From Microbispora sp. H13382 (lineage in GTDB: Bacteria; Actinomycetota; Actinomycetes; Streptosporangiales; Streptosporangiaceae): DNA of 64,000 nt. A model generated the notes under the pieces. That model saw only the letters and a program-made list of their open reading frames with translations, was not told where the DNA came from and did no database searches. The translations under genes were made by a program, and so were the position numbers. Positions 45,381 to 54,175 of this stretch are shown here, piece after piece; within the stretch, counting starts at the first letter, position 1; every line of letters begins with the position of its first letter. The DNA is taken from positions 62,001-126,000 of the forward strand of contig NZ_JABBXA010000018.1 of NCBI RefSeq assembly GCF_014161445.1. Direction: 5' to 3'.

Positions 45381-47260
45381 GGCGTCACCTCCCGGGCACG
45401 CAGGTAGCGGCCGAGCGCGCTGAGGGGGAAGACGAGGCGGTAGAGGTGGTAGTTGATGAAGAAGTCGCCGGGGAAGCCCGTCCCGGTGTAGTGCGGCTCG
45501 TCCCACGTGCCGTCGGGGCGCTGGCTGCCGGCCAGCCAGGCCGCCCCCCTGTCCACGGACCGGCCGCGCTCCCCGGCGGCGAGCAGGCCGATGAGGGCCC
45601 ACGCCGTCTGCGAGGCGGTCGGCTCGCCCCGCCCGATCCACGCGGGGTCGCGGTAGGAGCGCATGTCCTCGCCCCAGCCGCCGCAGGGGTGCTGGTGGGC
45701 CTTGAGCCAGGCCACGGCCCGCCGTACGCAGGGGGCGCCGGGCGGCATCCCGGCCGCCGCGAGTGCGGGCAGCACCGCGCCGGTGCCGTACACGTGGTTG
45801 GCCCCCCATCTGCCGAACCACGAGCCGTCGGGCTCCTGCGCCCGCAGCAGCCACCTCACGGCCCGCCGTACGACGGGGGAGCGGGCCAGGCCCTCGGCGG
45901 CCAGCGCCTCGACCACGTGCGCGGTCACGTCGGCCGTCGGCGGGTCGATGACCGCGCCGAAGTCGCAGAACGGCAGCCGCAGGCACAGCGTGCGGGTGTT
46001 GTCGGCGTCGAAGGCGGCGAACCCCCCGTCGCGGCAGGCCATCCCGGCCATCCAGCGCAGCCCCCGCTCCACCGCCGGGCGGGCGTCGGGCCGGCCCCAC
46101 CGGCGCAGCGCGAGGACCACCTCCGCCGTGTCGTCGACGTCGGGGTAGCCGTCGTTGTCGAACTCGAACGCCCAGCCGCCCGGCGCGAGCCCGGGCCGCC
46201 GCACCGCCCAGTCGCCAGGCCCGCGCACCTCCTCGCGCAGCAGCCACTCGCCCGCTCTGTCCAGCGCGGGGTGGTCGCGGGGCAGGCCGGCGTCCAGGAG
46301 GGCGGTCATCGCGAGCGCGGTGTCCCAGACCGGCGACTGGCACGCCTCCAGCCGGCGCGTGCCGTTCTCCCTGATGGTGAACCTGTCCAGCCCGGCCAGG
46401 CCGGCCCGCATGACGGGATGGTCCAGGCCGTACCCGCTCAGGCTCAGGGCGATCAGCGAGTAGACCCAGGGAGGCTGGATGCCGCCCCAGGAGCCGTCGG
46501 CCTCCTGGCGGGCCACGACCCACTCGGCGGCCCGCCGCAGCGCGGCGCGGCGCAGCCCCGCGAGCGGCCGCCGTTCGTACCGGTGCAGGGCGCGGTCGAG
46601 CGCCGCGAACGCCGCGTCCCAGCCGGTACGCGCGGCGCGGCGCGGCGGATGCCCGGCCCGCAGCTCTGGCAGGGCGAACGGCAGCGGGCGGACCGGCCGG
46701 TGCGCGGTCACGATCGTGAGCGGCACGATGGTCTGCCGCGCCCAGCAGGCCCAGTCGTAGACGTTCAGCGGGCACCACGGCGGCAGGAACATGATCTCCG
46801 GGGGGATGACCGGCAGGTCCTCCCACCGCCACTGGCCGAACAGGGCGAGCCAGATCCGGGTGAAGACCCGGGCCGACTCGACGCCGCCGGCCCCGCGCGC
46901 ACACGCCGCCGCGGCGCGCATGTGCGGAGCCGAGGGCGGGTCGCCCGCCAGGCGCAGCGCGGCGTACGCCTCGACCGTGGTGGACAGGTCGGCGGGACCG
47001 TCGTGGAAGTTGGCCCAGCCGCCGTCCGCCCGCTGCTGCGACCTGATCCACCGGGCTGCCTCGGCCGTCTCCCGCGCGGTCCGCACGCCGAGGAACTCAC
47101 GCAGCAGGAGGTCCTCGGCGTCCATCGTCACGTTGGTCCGCAGCTCGCCCTTCCACCATCCCCCGGGCGACTGCAGGCCGAGCAGGTGGTCACGGGCCGC
47201 CTCGAGGGCGGTCTCGGCGCGGGCGGCGCCGGTGGCGACCCCGGTGGTGACGCCGGTCAC
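45377..47260 (-). CDS. shc: Squalene-hopene cyclase
   Basis: The 627-residue enzyme cyclises squalene to hopene and hopanol. The catalytic DxDD motif is visible in [14 protein letters not shown], and several QW repeats occur ([30 protein letters not shown]), with the ending [18 protein letters not shown]. The length equals that of known bacterial cyclases. GTG 47260 overlaps the hpnE stop (GTGA). It is membrane-associated. Confidence 0.97.
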   Translation of the reverse strand: MTGVTTGVATGAARAETALEAARDHLLGLQSPGGWWKGELRTNVTMDAEDLLLREFLGVRTARETAEAARWIRSQQRADGGWANFHDGPADLSTTVEAYAALRLAGDPPSAPHMRAAAACARGAGGVESARVFTRIWLALFGQWRWEDLPVIPPEIMFLPPWCPLNVYDWACWARQTIVPLTIVTAHRPVRPLPFALPELRAGHPPRRAARTGWDAAFAALDRALHRYERRPLAGLRRAALRRAAEWVVARQEADGSWGGIQPPWVYSLIALSLSGYGLDHPVMRAGLAGLDRFTIRENGTRRLEACQSPVWDTALAMTALLDAGLPRDHPALDRAGEWLLREEVRGPGDWAVRRPGLAPGGWAFEFDNDGYPDVDDTAEVVLALRRWGRPDARPAVERGLRWMAGMACRDGGFAAFDADNTRTLCLRLPFCDFGAVIDPPTADVTAHVVEALAAEGLARSPVVRRAVRWLLRAQEPDGSWFGRWGANHVYGTGAVLPALAAAGMPPGAPCVRRAVAWLKAHQHPCGGWGEDMRSYRDPAWIGRGEPTASQTAWALIGLLAAGERGRSVDRGAAWLAGSQRPDGTWDEPHYTGTGFPGDFFINYHLYRLVFPLSALGRYLRAREVTP

Positions 47261-48615
47261 CGCGCCTGCTCCCGTTCGAGATGCCGCCTCACGAGGCGGG
47301 CCGCCTGGAGTCCGCTGCGCACGGCACCCTCCATCGTGTCGGGCCAGCCCGTGTCGGTCCACGCGCCGGCGAGGAACACCCCCGGCCACCGGGTTGCCGC
47401 GCCGGGGCGCAGCCCCCCGCTCCCGGGGACCTGCCGGAAGGTCGCCCGCCGCTCCCTGGTGATGAACAGGTCCACGACCCGCGCCGCCCGCGCGGCCGGC
47501 AGCAGCCGCTCCAGCTCGGGCAGGAACACCTCCCGCATCACCGCCGTGGGCACGTCGATCCAGTGCCGCGCCGCCGACACCGAGACCGTCAGGTACTGGC
47601 CCCGCGCGAGCCCGCCCGCCTCGGTCCTGTCGAAGATCCACTGCACCGGTGAGCCGACGACGGCGGCGAACGGCAGCCGGGTGACCGGCCGGTCGTAGAC
47701 CACGTGCACGTTGACGATCGGGCTCGCACCGAGGCCGGCCCAGGCGTCCCGGTCGGGCGCCGCCTCCGCGGGGACGAGCCGCGCGGCCTGGCCGTGCGGG
47801 GCGGCGACGACGACGGCCGGCGCCTCGACCCGCCGGCCGCCCACGAGGACTGAGGGCCCCGGCAGCACCGCGTCCACCTTCGCCCGCAGCCGTACCTCGC
47901 CGCCCAGGCGGGCGATGGCCGCGAGCGCGGCGCCGCCGTGCAGGTCGCCGAGCGGCACGGACGGCACGCCGATGTCGGCGGCGTCGGCGCGGCCCAGCAG
48001 GGCCGTTTTGAAGACCATCGCCGCCGGCCCCAGCGCGGCCTCGTCGGACGGGATGTTGAGCGCCGCCACCGCGAACAGGTCCCACAGCGCCCGGCGTACG
48101 GCGTCCCGCTGGCCGTTGGCGGCCAGCCAGCCGCCGAGCGCGGCCCGGTCGAGGGCGGGCGCGGCCGGGTCGAGCCCGCGCAGCGCGAGCGCGCCGCGCA
48201 CCGCGCGCAGCCGGTCGGCGGGGGACAGCAGGCGGTAGCCCGCGAGCGCCGGGAGCAGGTGGAACGGCCCGGGCAGCGCGGCCCGGCGCAGCCGTCCCCG
48301 CCCGCCGTGCGGGGTGAGCACGCACACGTCGAAACGCTCCTGCAGGCGCACCCGCCCGATCCCGCCGAGCCGGTCGAGCAGGCCGAGGTACGCCGTGCAG
48401 CAGCGCAGGAAGACGTGCTGCCCGTTGTCGGCCGTCAGGCCGCCCCTGGCGAAGGAATGGGTTGCCCCGCCGAGCCGGGGCCTCGCCTCGTACAGGGTCA
48501 CCGGCCGGCCGGCCTCCGCGAGCGCGAGGGCCGCGGTGATGCCGGCGAGGCCGCCGCCCACCACCGCCACGGGCGCAACCCCGTCGTAACCGGCGCCGTT
48601 CGTCGGGCCGTTCAT
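47257..48615 (-). CDS. hpnE: Hydroxysqualene dehydroxylase HpnE
   Basis: The 452-residue flavoprotein reduces hydroxysqualene to squalene. The N-terminal Rossmann motif is VAVVGGGLAGITAALALAEAG, followed by LYEARPRLGGATHSF and DNGQHVFLRCC. The C-terminal FAD motif is PGVFLAGAWTDTGWPDTMEGAVRSG. It is of the phytoene-desaturase type. ATG 48615 overlaps the hpnD stop. Confidence 0.95.
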   Translation of the reverse strand: MNGPTNGAGYDGVAPVAVVGGGLAGITAALALAEAGRPVTLYEARPRLGGATHSFARGGLTADNGQHVFLRCCTAYLGLLDRLGGIGRVRLQERFDVCVLTPHGGRGRLRRAALPGPFHLLPALAGYRLLSPADRLRAVRGALALRGLDPAAPALDRAALGGWLAANGQRDAVRRALWDLFAVAALNIPSDEAALGPAAMVFKTALLGRADAADIGVPSVPLGDLHGGAALAAIARLGGEVRLRAKVDAVLPGPSVLVGGRRVEAPAVVVAAPHGQAARLVPAEAAPDRDAWAGLGASPIVNVHVVYDRPVTRLPFAAVVGSPVQWIFDRTEAGGLARGQYLTVSVSAARHWIDVPTAVMREVFLPELERLLPAARAARVVDLFITRERRATFRQVPGSGGLRPGAATRWPGVFLAGAWTDTGWPDTMEGAVRSGLQAARLVRRHLEREQAR

Positions 48616-49592
48616 CGGGCCGCTCCCGCGATCGCGCGGGCCGCGACCATCGCCTTCGCCCAGGGCGTGAGCGACAGGCGCCCGGCCAGCGCCTGGGCCG
48701 GGTCGGCGGCGATGCGGGCGAGCAGGCGCCGGTAGATGCCGGCCATCGCCGCGGTGCAGGCCGCGCTGCGCCGGTCCAGCAGCGGGATCAGGCGCATCCC
48801 CTCGGCGTACCAGGCGAGCGCCCGCCCGGCCTCGTACCGGACGAGCCGCGCCAGCCGCTCGGGCGGGTCGGTGAACGCCCCCGACGCGTCGAGGCCGAGC
48901 GTGCAGCCGAACCTGCGCAGGTCGTCGGCCGGCAGGTACACCCGCCCGGCGCACCGGTCCTCACGCAGGTCCCTGAGCACGTTGGTGAGCTGCAGCGCCA
49001 CCCCCAGGGAGTCCGCGAGCCGCGCCGCGCGCCGCAGCGCCCCGGGATCGCGGCCCGGGCCGTCGGCCAGGCCGAAGACGCCGAGCGACAGCCGCCCGAT
49101 GGACCCGGCGACCTCCCGGCAGTAGCCGACGAGGTCGTCGTGGGACTGGTAGCGCGCGCCCGCGACGTCGGCGGCGCATCCGTCGATCAGCTCCTCGAAC
49201 GCCTCCAGCGGGACGGGGAAGCGCGCGGCGGTGTCACGCAGGGCCACCAGCACGGCGTCGGTGGGGTCCGGCCGCGGCGCCCGCAGCCCCGCCCGCGCCT
49301 CCTCCAGCGCCGACAGCCGCTCGTCCACCGGCCCGGCCGCGTCGCCGATGTCGTCGATCCGCCGGGCGAAGGCGTAGAGCGCGCAGAGCGCGCGGCGCTC
49401 GGGCGGGGCGAGCAGGCGGATTCCGTAGGCGAAGTTGCGTGCCCGGGTGCGTACGACGCGCTCGCAGTGCCGGTAGGCCAGCGGCAGCGGTACGGGCGCC
49501 GGCGTGCGGGCCGGTCCCGCGCCGACGGGGCGCAGCGCGGGGCCGGGCGGGCGGTCGGGGACGGGATCAGGAATCGCGCCGGGAACCGTCAC
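48612..49592 (-). CDS. hpnD: Presqualene diphosphate synthase HpnD
   Basis: This 326-residue trans-isoprenyl synthase condenses two farnesyl diphosphates to presqualene diphosphate. The aspartate motifs are in YAFARRIDDIGD and VLRDLREDRCAGRVYLP. A Pro-rich leader of about 35 residues precedes the conserved start. GTG 49592 lies 26 bases inside hpnC. HpnC and HpnD are paralogues, so their assignment rests on order and motif differences. Confidence 0.93.
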   Translation of the reverse strand: MTVPGAIPDPVPDRPPGPALRPVGAGPARTPAPVPLPLAYRHCERVVRTRARNFAYGIRLLAPPERRALCALYAFARRIDDIGDAAGPVDERLSALEEARAGLRAPRPDPTDAVLVALRDTAARFPVPLEAFEELIDGCAADVAGARYQSHDDLVGYCREVAGSIGRLSLGVFGLADGPGRDPGALRRAARLADSLGVALQLTNVLRDLREDRCAGRVYLPADDLRRFGCTLGLDASGAFTDPPERLARLVRYEAGRALAWYAEGMRLIPLLDRRSAACTAAMAGIYRRLLARIAADPAQALAGRLSLTPWAKAMVAARAIAGAAR

Positions 49593-50418
49593 CGTTCACC
49601 TCCTTCAGCACGCGTGCCCACTCGCCGAGCACCGCGCGGCGGCGTGCGCGGACCGCCCGGCCGAGGACGTCGTGCCGCCCGCGCTCCAGCGCCGCGAGCG
49701 CGGCCCGCCCGCCCGCGACGTACCCGGCCACCGCGGTGCGCGCGAACCCGCTCAGCGTCTCCAGCAGCGGCATGCCCTCGTCCAGCAGCGTGGCGGCGCG
49801 GCGGGCCTGCAGGGCGACGGCCCGGCGCAGCCGCGGGGACGCGTGCGGGGCGCCGAGGTCGGCCTCGCGGCAGCCGAACCTGCGCAGGTCCTCGGCGGGG
49901 AGGTAGACCCGGCCGCGGGCGTGGTCCTCACCCACGTCCTGGCAGTGCTCGATCACCTGCAGGGCCGAGCAGATGCGGTCCGACAGCCGCGCCCGCTCCG
50001 GCGTGGCCGCGCCGAAGACGTGCAGGACGATCCGGCCGACCGGGTTGGCGGACAGCTCGCAGTAGGCCAGCAGTTGCGCGAATGTGTCGTAGCGCCGCAC
50101 CACCTGGTCGCGCCGGTTGGCCTCCACGAGGTGGAGGAAGTGCGCCCGCGGCACGCCGCGCCCGGCGACCAGCGGCGTCAGCGCCCGCACGGCGGGCAGC
50201 CGGGGGCTCCCCCCGGCGTAGAGCCGGCCCAGGTCGGCCTCCACCGCGTTGAGCAGGGCGGGCCGCTCGGCGGGGTCCGCCTCGTCGCCGACGTCGTCCA
50301 CGTAACGGGCGAAGCAGTACACCGCCATCAGGTCGAGGCGGTACGCGCGCGGCAGCAGGCGGGAGGCCACCGGGAAGTTCTCCCGGCGCGCGGCGTCGCG
50401 TACGTCCGCTGCGGACAT
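49567..50418 (-). CDS. hpnC: Hydroxysqualene synthase HpnC
   Basis: The 283-residue paralogue of HpnD converts presqualene diphosphate to hydroxysqualene. It begins with RRENFPVASRLLP, the HpnC signature, and has aspartate motifs in CFARYVDDVGDEAD and IEHCQDVGEDHARGRVYLP. I chose ATG 50418; GTG codons at 50445-50448 would add ten residues. It is the first gene of the operon, and the 171 bases before it hold the likely promoter. Confidence 0.93.
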   Translation of the reverse strand: MSAADVRDAARRENFPVASRLLPRAYRLDLMAVYCFARYVDDVGDEADPAERPALLNAVEADLGRLYAGGSPRLPAVRALTPLVAGRGVPRAHFLHLVEANRRDQVVRRYDTFAQLLAYCELSANPVGRIVLHVFGAATPERARLSDRICSALQVIEHCQDVGEDHARGRVYLPAEDLRRFGCREADLGAPHASPRLRRAVALQARRAATLLDEGMPLLETLSGFARTAVAGYVAGGRAALAALERGRHDVLGRAVRARRRAVLGEWARVLKEVNGDGSRRDS

Positions 50419-50568
50419 GCCTGAAGAATCTCCACCGCAATTCACCACAAAACCCGATAGAGCGGGCGGGCGTCTTTACGCGCGCAACCTCCCGGGAAAA
50501 GCGGCGTACACCGCCGCGCCGCTAACGGAAAAAGCGGTAAAAACGTGGTCGGGAAAGACGGTGGAAGT

Positions 50569-50588
50569 AAGCGGCCTTTTTCCCGCTT
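50569..50588 (-). terminator. Hairpin after the polysaccharide deacetylase gene
   Basis: AAGCGG and CCGCTT enclose an 8-base A/T-rich loop, 1 base beyond the deacetylase stop. A second hairpin with CCGCT and AGCGG lies at 50518-50536. This AT-richer region (50419-50589) also carries the hopanoid operon promoter, for which I see no clear consensus. Confidence 0.45.
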
Positions 50589-50589
50589 C

Positions 50590-51360
50590 TTACGCTTCCG
50601 GCCGTGGGTAAAAGCTTGCCGGGAGCGGGAGCCGGTGGGCCCCCGCGCCGCCGGGTACACCCACGCCGTGGGCGCCCAGCGGTCCGACCCGCAGTCCGGC
50701 GGCGCGGCAGCGGCCGACCACGCCGGCGAGCGCGCCCAGCGCCGAACGCCAGGAACCGGGGGCGGAGGTGTGGTCGCAGTCGTGCAGCAACAGCGTCGCC
50801 CCGCCGCGCAGGCCGGGCTCCAGGGTGCGCAGCACCGAGCCGGGCGTGGCCCGTGCCGTCCAGTCCGCGCCCCAGGCCGTCCACAGCACCGGCCGCAGGC
50901 CGTGCCACCGGGCCGCGAGCAGCGCCTCGGCGCTCAGCACGCCGTACGGCGGGCGGTACCACGAGGGCGGTACGCCGGTGACGGCGGCGACGAGGCGCGC
51001 GGCCCTGCCGATCTCCGCGGCGACCCTGCCCGGCCGGGCGACCAGGGCGTTGCCGTGCCGCCAGCCGTGCACGGCCACCTCGTGACCGGCCCGCGCGATG
51101 CTCCGCCCGACCTCGGGGTGGCGTTCGAGCAGCTCGCCGAGGAGGAAGAAGGTCGCCCGGCACCCGAGCCGGTCCAGCTCGTCGAGGAACAGCGGGGTAG
51201 AGCGCGGATCCGGCCCGTCGTCGAAGGTCAGCGCCACGTGCCCGGGATCGCCCTCGCCCGCCAGAGACGGCAGCAGGCGGCGGACCGGAGGCAGCCAGGC
51301 CGCCCCCGGTCCCGCGTGGAGCAGGGCCAGTCCGGCGGCGGCGAGCGCGTGAGGTCGCAT
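50590..51360 (-). CDS. NodB-type polysaccharide deacetylase
   Basis: The 256-residue protein has a short hydrophobic N-terminus, which may anchor or export it. The NodB homology domain has motif 1 ALTFDDGPDP, motif 2 VHGWRHGN (metal His), motif 3 RPPYG, and later DWTAR and LLLHDCD. These fit a metal-dependent amide deacetylase acting on N-acetylated sugars. GGAAGG lies 2 bases before the ATG. It is on the same strand as the hopanoid operon and just upstream of it. Confidence 0.9.
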   Translation of the reverse strand: MRPHALAAAGLALLHAGPGAAWLPPVRRLLPSLAGEGDPGHVALTFDDGPDPRSTPLFLDELDRLGCRATFFLLGELLERHPEVGRSIARAGHEVAVHGWRHGNALVARPGRVAAEIGRAARLVAAVTGVPPSWYRPPYGVLSAEALLAARWHGLRPVLWTAWGADWTARATPGSVLRTLEPGLRGGATLLLHDCDHTSAPGSWRSALGALAGVVGRCRAAGLRVGPLGAHGVGVPGGAGAHRLPLPASFYPRPEA

Positions 51361-51407
51361 CGCCTTCCAGTGTCCGCCACGCCGCCCCCCACCCCGGAAG
51401 GAGGGCC

Positions 51408-52535
51408 ATGAGTAACAGGACATTGATCGTCAGCGCCTCGATGGGCGCGGGCCACGACGCCGTCGCCGCCGAACTGGCGCGCCGCCTGACCGCCGCCGGG
51501 GTGCGCGCGGAGATCGTGGACGTGCTCGCCCTGCTGCCGCTGCGGCTCGGCGCGCTGCTGCGGTGGTGGTACCGCGTGGTGATGCTGCGGGCGCCGTGGC
51601 TGTACGCGCTGGTCTACCGCGTCTTCTTCGTCTCACGCCGGGCCCCGTCCACCTCGCCGCTGACGGTGGTGGCCGCCGCCGGGCTGGCCCGGGCGGTGCG
51701 CCGCGTCCGCCCCTCGCTGGTCGTGCCGGTCTTCCACGTGGCCGCGCAGGCCGCGGGGCACCTGCGGGCGCGGGGGCGGCTCGCGGCGCCGAGCGTGGTC
51801 GTGCTGACCGACTTCGCCGTGCACCGCCTCTGGCTGCACCCCGGCAACGACCGCTACCTGTGCCCGGACGCGGCCACGGCCCTCGCCGTGACGGCCGCCC
51901 TCGGCCGTCCGGCCTTCCGCTGCGCCCCGATCGTCCGCCCCAGGTTCGCGGCGCCCCGGGACCGCGCCGGCATGGCGGACGTCCGGACCCGGATCGGCCT
52001 GCGGGACGGCGGGCCGATCGTGCTCGTCTGCGCGGGATCCTGGGGGGTCGGCCGGGTCGCGGAGACCGCCGGGATCCTGGCCCGGTCGGGCCGGTACGCG
52101 CCCGTCGTGCTGTGCGGGCGCAACGAGCGGCTGCGCCGCCGTCTCGCGCGGCTGCTCGGCCGCGCCGGAGCGGGCGCCGCCCTCGGCTGGCGTGACGACC
52201 TGGCGGACCTGCTCGCCTCCGCGTACGCGCTGGTCGACAACGCGGGCGGGCTGACCTGCAGGGAGGCGTTCGCCGCGGGGGTGCCGGTCGTCACGTACCG
52301 GCCCATCGCGGGTCACGGCGGGGACGGCGTGCGCGCGATGGCACGCGCCGGGGTGAGCGTCCACGTGCGCCGCCGCGCGGAGCTGCTGCGGGCGCTCGAC
52401 CGGCTCCAGCCCGGCCTGCCCGGGCGGGCCGCGCTCACCGCGCGGGCCGCCGCTCTGTTCAGCGCTTCGCCGGCCGAGTCCCTTCTTCTCCCGGACCTCG
52501 CCGCCGCGTCCCGATCATGTGAGCCTGCCTCCTGA
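51408..52535 (+). CDS. MGDG synthase/MurG-type glycosyltransferase
   Basis: The 375-residue GT-B fold protein starts with LIVSASMGAGHDAVAAEL, the diacylglycerol galactosyltransferase signature. The acceptor half includes LTDFAVHRLWLHPGNDRY, and the donor half has CAGSWGVGRV, LCGRNERL and DNAGGLTCREAFAAGVPVV, which binds the nucleotide sugar. GGAAGGAGG precedes the ATG. It is divergent from the deacetylase (47 bases apart) and its 3' end overlaps the convergent transporter gene by 77 bases. The acceptor is a lipid or polyprenyl. Confidence 0.9.
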   Translation: MSNRTLIVSASMGAGHDAVAAELARRLTAAGVRAEIVDVLALLPLRLGALLRWWYRVVMLRAPWLYALVYRVFFVSRRAPSTSPLTVVAAAGLARAVRRVRPSLVVPVFHVAAQAAGHLRARGRLAAPSVVVLTDFAVHRLWLHPGNDRYLCPDAATALAVTAALGRPAFRCAPIVRPRFAAPRDRAGMADVRTRIGLRDGGPIVLVCAGSWGVGRVAETAGILARSGRYAPVVLCGRNERLRRRLARLLGRAGAGAALGWRDDLADLLASAYALVDNAGGLTCREAFAAGVPVVTYRPIAGHGGDGVRAMARAGVSVHVRRRAELLRALDRLQPGLPGRAALTARAAALFSASPAESLLLPDLAAASRSCEPAS

Positions 52536-53364
52536 GCGGCGCGTACCGCGACAGCAGCACGCTGCCGTACAGGATGAGGGCCATGCCCGTCAGCTCGGGC
52601 ACCACCCACGGGCCCGTGCGGATGTCCTCGCCGAACATCGCCACGCCGTACGCCGTGCTCGCCACGGGGTCGGTCACGGTCAGCGCGGGCTGCACGGCGA
52701 CGAGCGGACCGCTGTGCAGGGCGTTCTGCAGCAGGAACAGGCTGCACAGCCCGGCGGCCACCATGGCCCACAGCGACCAGGAGCCGGCGAGCGTCCGCGC
52801 GCCGGCCGGCAACTCGTCCACCGTGCGCTTCATGAGGACGGCGGTGTAGGCGAAGCCCAGCCCGGCGGCCATCCCGAGCAGCACCGCGCGGGCGGCCCCG
52901 CCGAGGGCGATCGCGGCGGTCACGCAGCAGGCGAGGAGCCCGATGGTCACGCCCGCCGAGATCACCCAGGTCAGCAGGCCGGGAAGCCGGTGGCCGGGGG
53001 TGGGCGAGGCCGCCGCGAGGAACCCGGCCAGGCCGGCCGTCAGTAAGCCGACGGCCAGCCAGGTCTTGGGGTCGAGGCGGACCCGGAACATCCAGCCGGC
53101 CACCAGCATCGTGATCGGCAGTTCCGCGACGAGCAGGGGCTGGACGAGTGCGAGCCCTCCGCTCGTCAGGGCGCCGGCCTGCAGCAGGAAACCCGCGATG
53201 AGCGCGGCGATGCCGCCCAGCCAGGTGGGCCGCCGGACGAGGTCCCAGATCAGGCCGGGCCGGAACGCCTCGGCGGCGGGGGCGGCGCGGGCGGCCCGGC
53301 GCTGCAGTACGGACGCGACGGCGTTGGCCGCCGCGGCGAGCACCGCCAGGACAACAGCGATCAT
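52459..53364 (-). CDS. DMT-superfamily multi-pass membrane transporter
   Basis: The 301-residue protein has about ten helices in two similar halves, e.g. IAVVLAVLAAAANAVASVLQRR at the start and LVAVQPALTVTDPVASTAYGVAMFGED late, the latter resembling the QP..P element of EamA proteins. The substrate is unknown. ATG 53364 has a G-rich block right before it; GTG 53379 is an alternative adding five residues. Its 3' end overlaps the glycosyltransferase gene. Confidence 0.82.
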   Translation of the reverse strand: MIAVVLAVLAAAANAVASVLQRRAARAAPAAEAFRPGLIWDLVRRPTWLGGIAALIAGFLLQAGALTSGGLALVQPLLVAELPITMLVAGWMFRVRLDPKTWLAVGLLTAGLAGFLAAASPTPGHRLPGLLTWVISAGVTIGLLACCVTAAIALGGAARAVLLGMAAGLGFAYTAVLMKRTVDELPAGARTLAGSWSLWAMVAAGLCSLFLLQNALHSGPLVAVQPALTVTDPVASTAYGVAMFGEDIRTGPWVVPELTGMALILYGSVLLSRYAPLRRQAHMIGTRRRGPGEEGTRPAKR

Positions 53365-53379
53365 GACCCCCCGCGCCAC

Positions 53380-53595
53380 GTCTCAGGCTTCTCGTCGTCG
53401 CGGGCCCTCTGATCGAGGCCCTGTCAGTACCCTCCCCGGCGATGGCCGCCGCATGTCGGCGTGAACGCTCCGAACCCTTTTTATTCGGCTATAACCAAAG
53501 AAAGGCGCGATTATTAATAAAAATCGAGAATGCCGGGATTTTTGGGGGTATGGCCGTTTGCACAAACGCACGCAGCAGGAAAGGCGGAACCAGAC
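53380..53595. other. AT-rich divergent intergenic region
   Basis: This 216-base region is the most AT-rich in the window, with a perfect palindrome TTATTAATAA at 53511-53520 and a GGGTAT box at 53546-53551. A stress-type -35 element at the right spacing is absent. It likely carries promoters for the SPW-repeat gene and the transporter. Confidence 0.5.
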
Positions 53596-54063
53596 ATGGT
53601 TGGACCCACCGGCCTCGAGCGTCATCCCGACGTCACCGAACTGCGACAGACCTACGATCGGGCGGGCTCGACGGCCCCCGCCCAGGTATTGGAGGGGTTG
53701 TCCTTCCTGGCCGGCCTTTACCTGGCCCTCTCGCCGTGGATCGTCGGGTTCTTCGGACTCCGCGGCCTGACCGTCAGCAACCTCGTCACCGGCCTCGTGA
53801 TCTCCGCTCTCGCTCTCGGGCTCGCGTCCGCCTACGGCCGCACGTACGGACTGGGGTGGCTGCTCCCGCTGCTTGGCGTGTGGGCGATCGTCTCGCCGTT
53901 TGTGGTGCGCGCGGGACGTGAGGCCACGGCGACGACCATCTGGAACAACGTGGCGATCGGCATCGTGACCCTTGCGCTGGGAGCCGCCGCACTGGCGATG
54001 GCACAGGCGTTCCGCCGGCATGAGCGGGGCGAGCGGAGCGCGCGCAGACTGGGCAACTGGTGA
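53596..54063 (+). CDS. SPW-repeat membrane protein
   Basis: The 155-residue protein has a short hydrophilic head followed by four helices holding two SPW-type repeats: LALSPWIVGFFGLRG and WAIVSPFVVRAG. These repeat proteins are small membrane proteins of unknown function found widely in actinobacteria. ATG 53596 starts the conserved part. A strong hairpin follows 7 bases after the stop. Confidence 0.9.
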   Translation: MVGPTGLERHPDVTELRQTYDRAGSTAPAQVLEGLSFLAGLYLALSPWIVGFFGLRGLTVSNLVTGLVISALALGLASAYGRTYGLGWLLPLLGVWAIVSPFVVRAGREATATTIWNNVAIGIVTLALGAAALAMAQAFRRHERGERSARRLGNW

Positions 54064-54070
54064 CAGAAGC

Positions 54071-54103
54071 GGCGCCCGGCCCGCGGCAGGCGGGCCGGGC
54101 GCC
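54071..54103. terminator. 14-bp perfect hairpin terminator
   Basis: GGCGCCCGGCCCGC and GCGGGCCGGGCGCC are separated by GGCAG. It starts 7 bases after the SPW gene stop and lies between convergent genes, so it can serve both the SPW gene and the LysR gene. Confidence 0.85.
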
Positions 54104-54175
54104 GTGCTGTCAGCCCACGGGGCCGGTCGCCACCTGGGCGGTGGCAACCAAGGCCCGGCTCGCGCGGGGACGCGC

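Noticed and set aside
53546-53551. GGGTAT box as a stress promoter for the SPW gene
   Set aside because: No GTTT-like -35 element lies 14-16 bases upstream.
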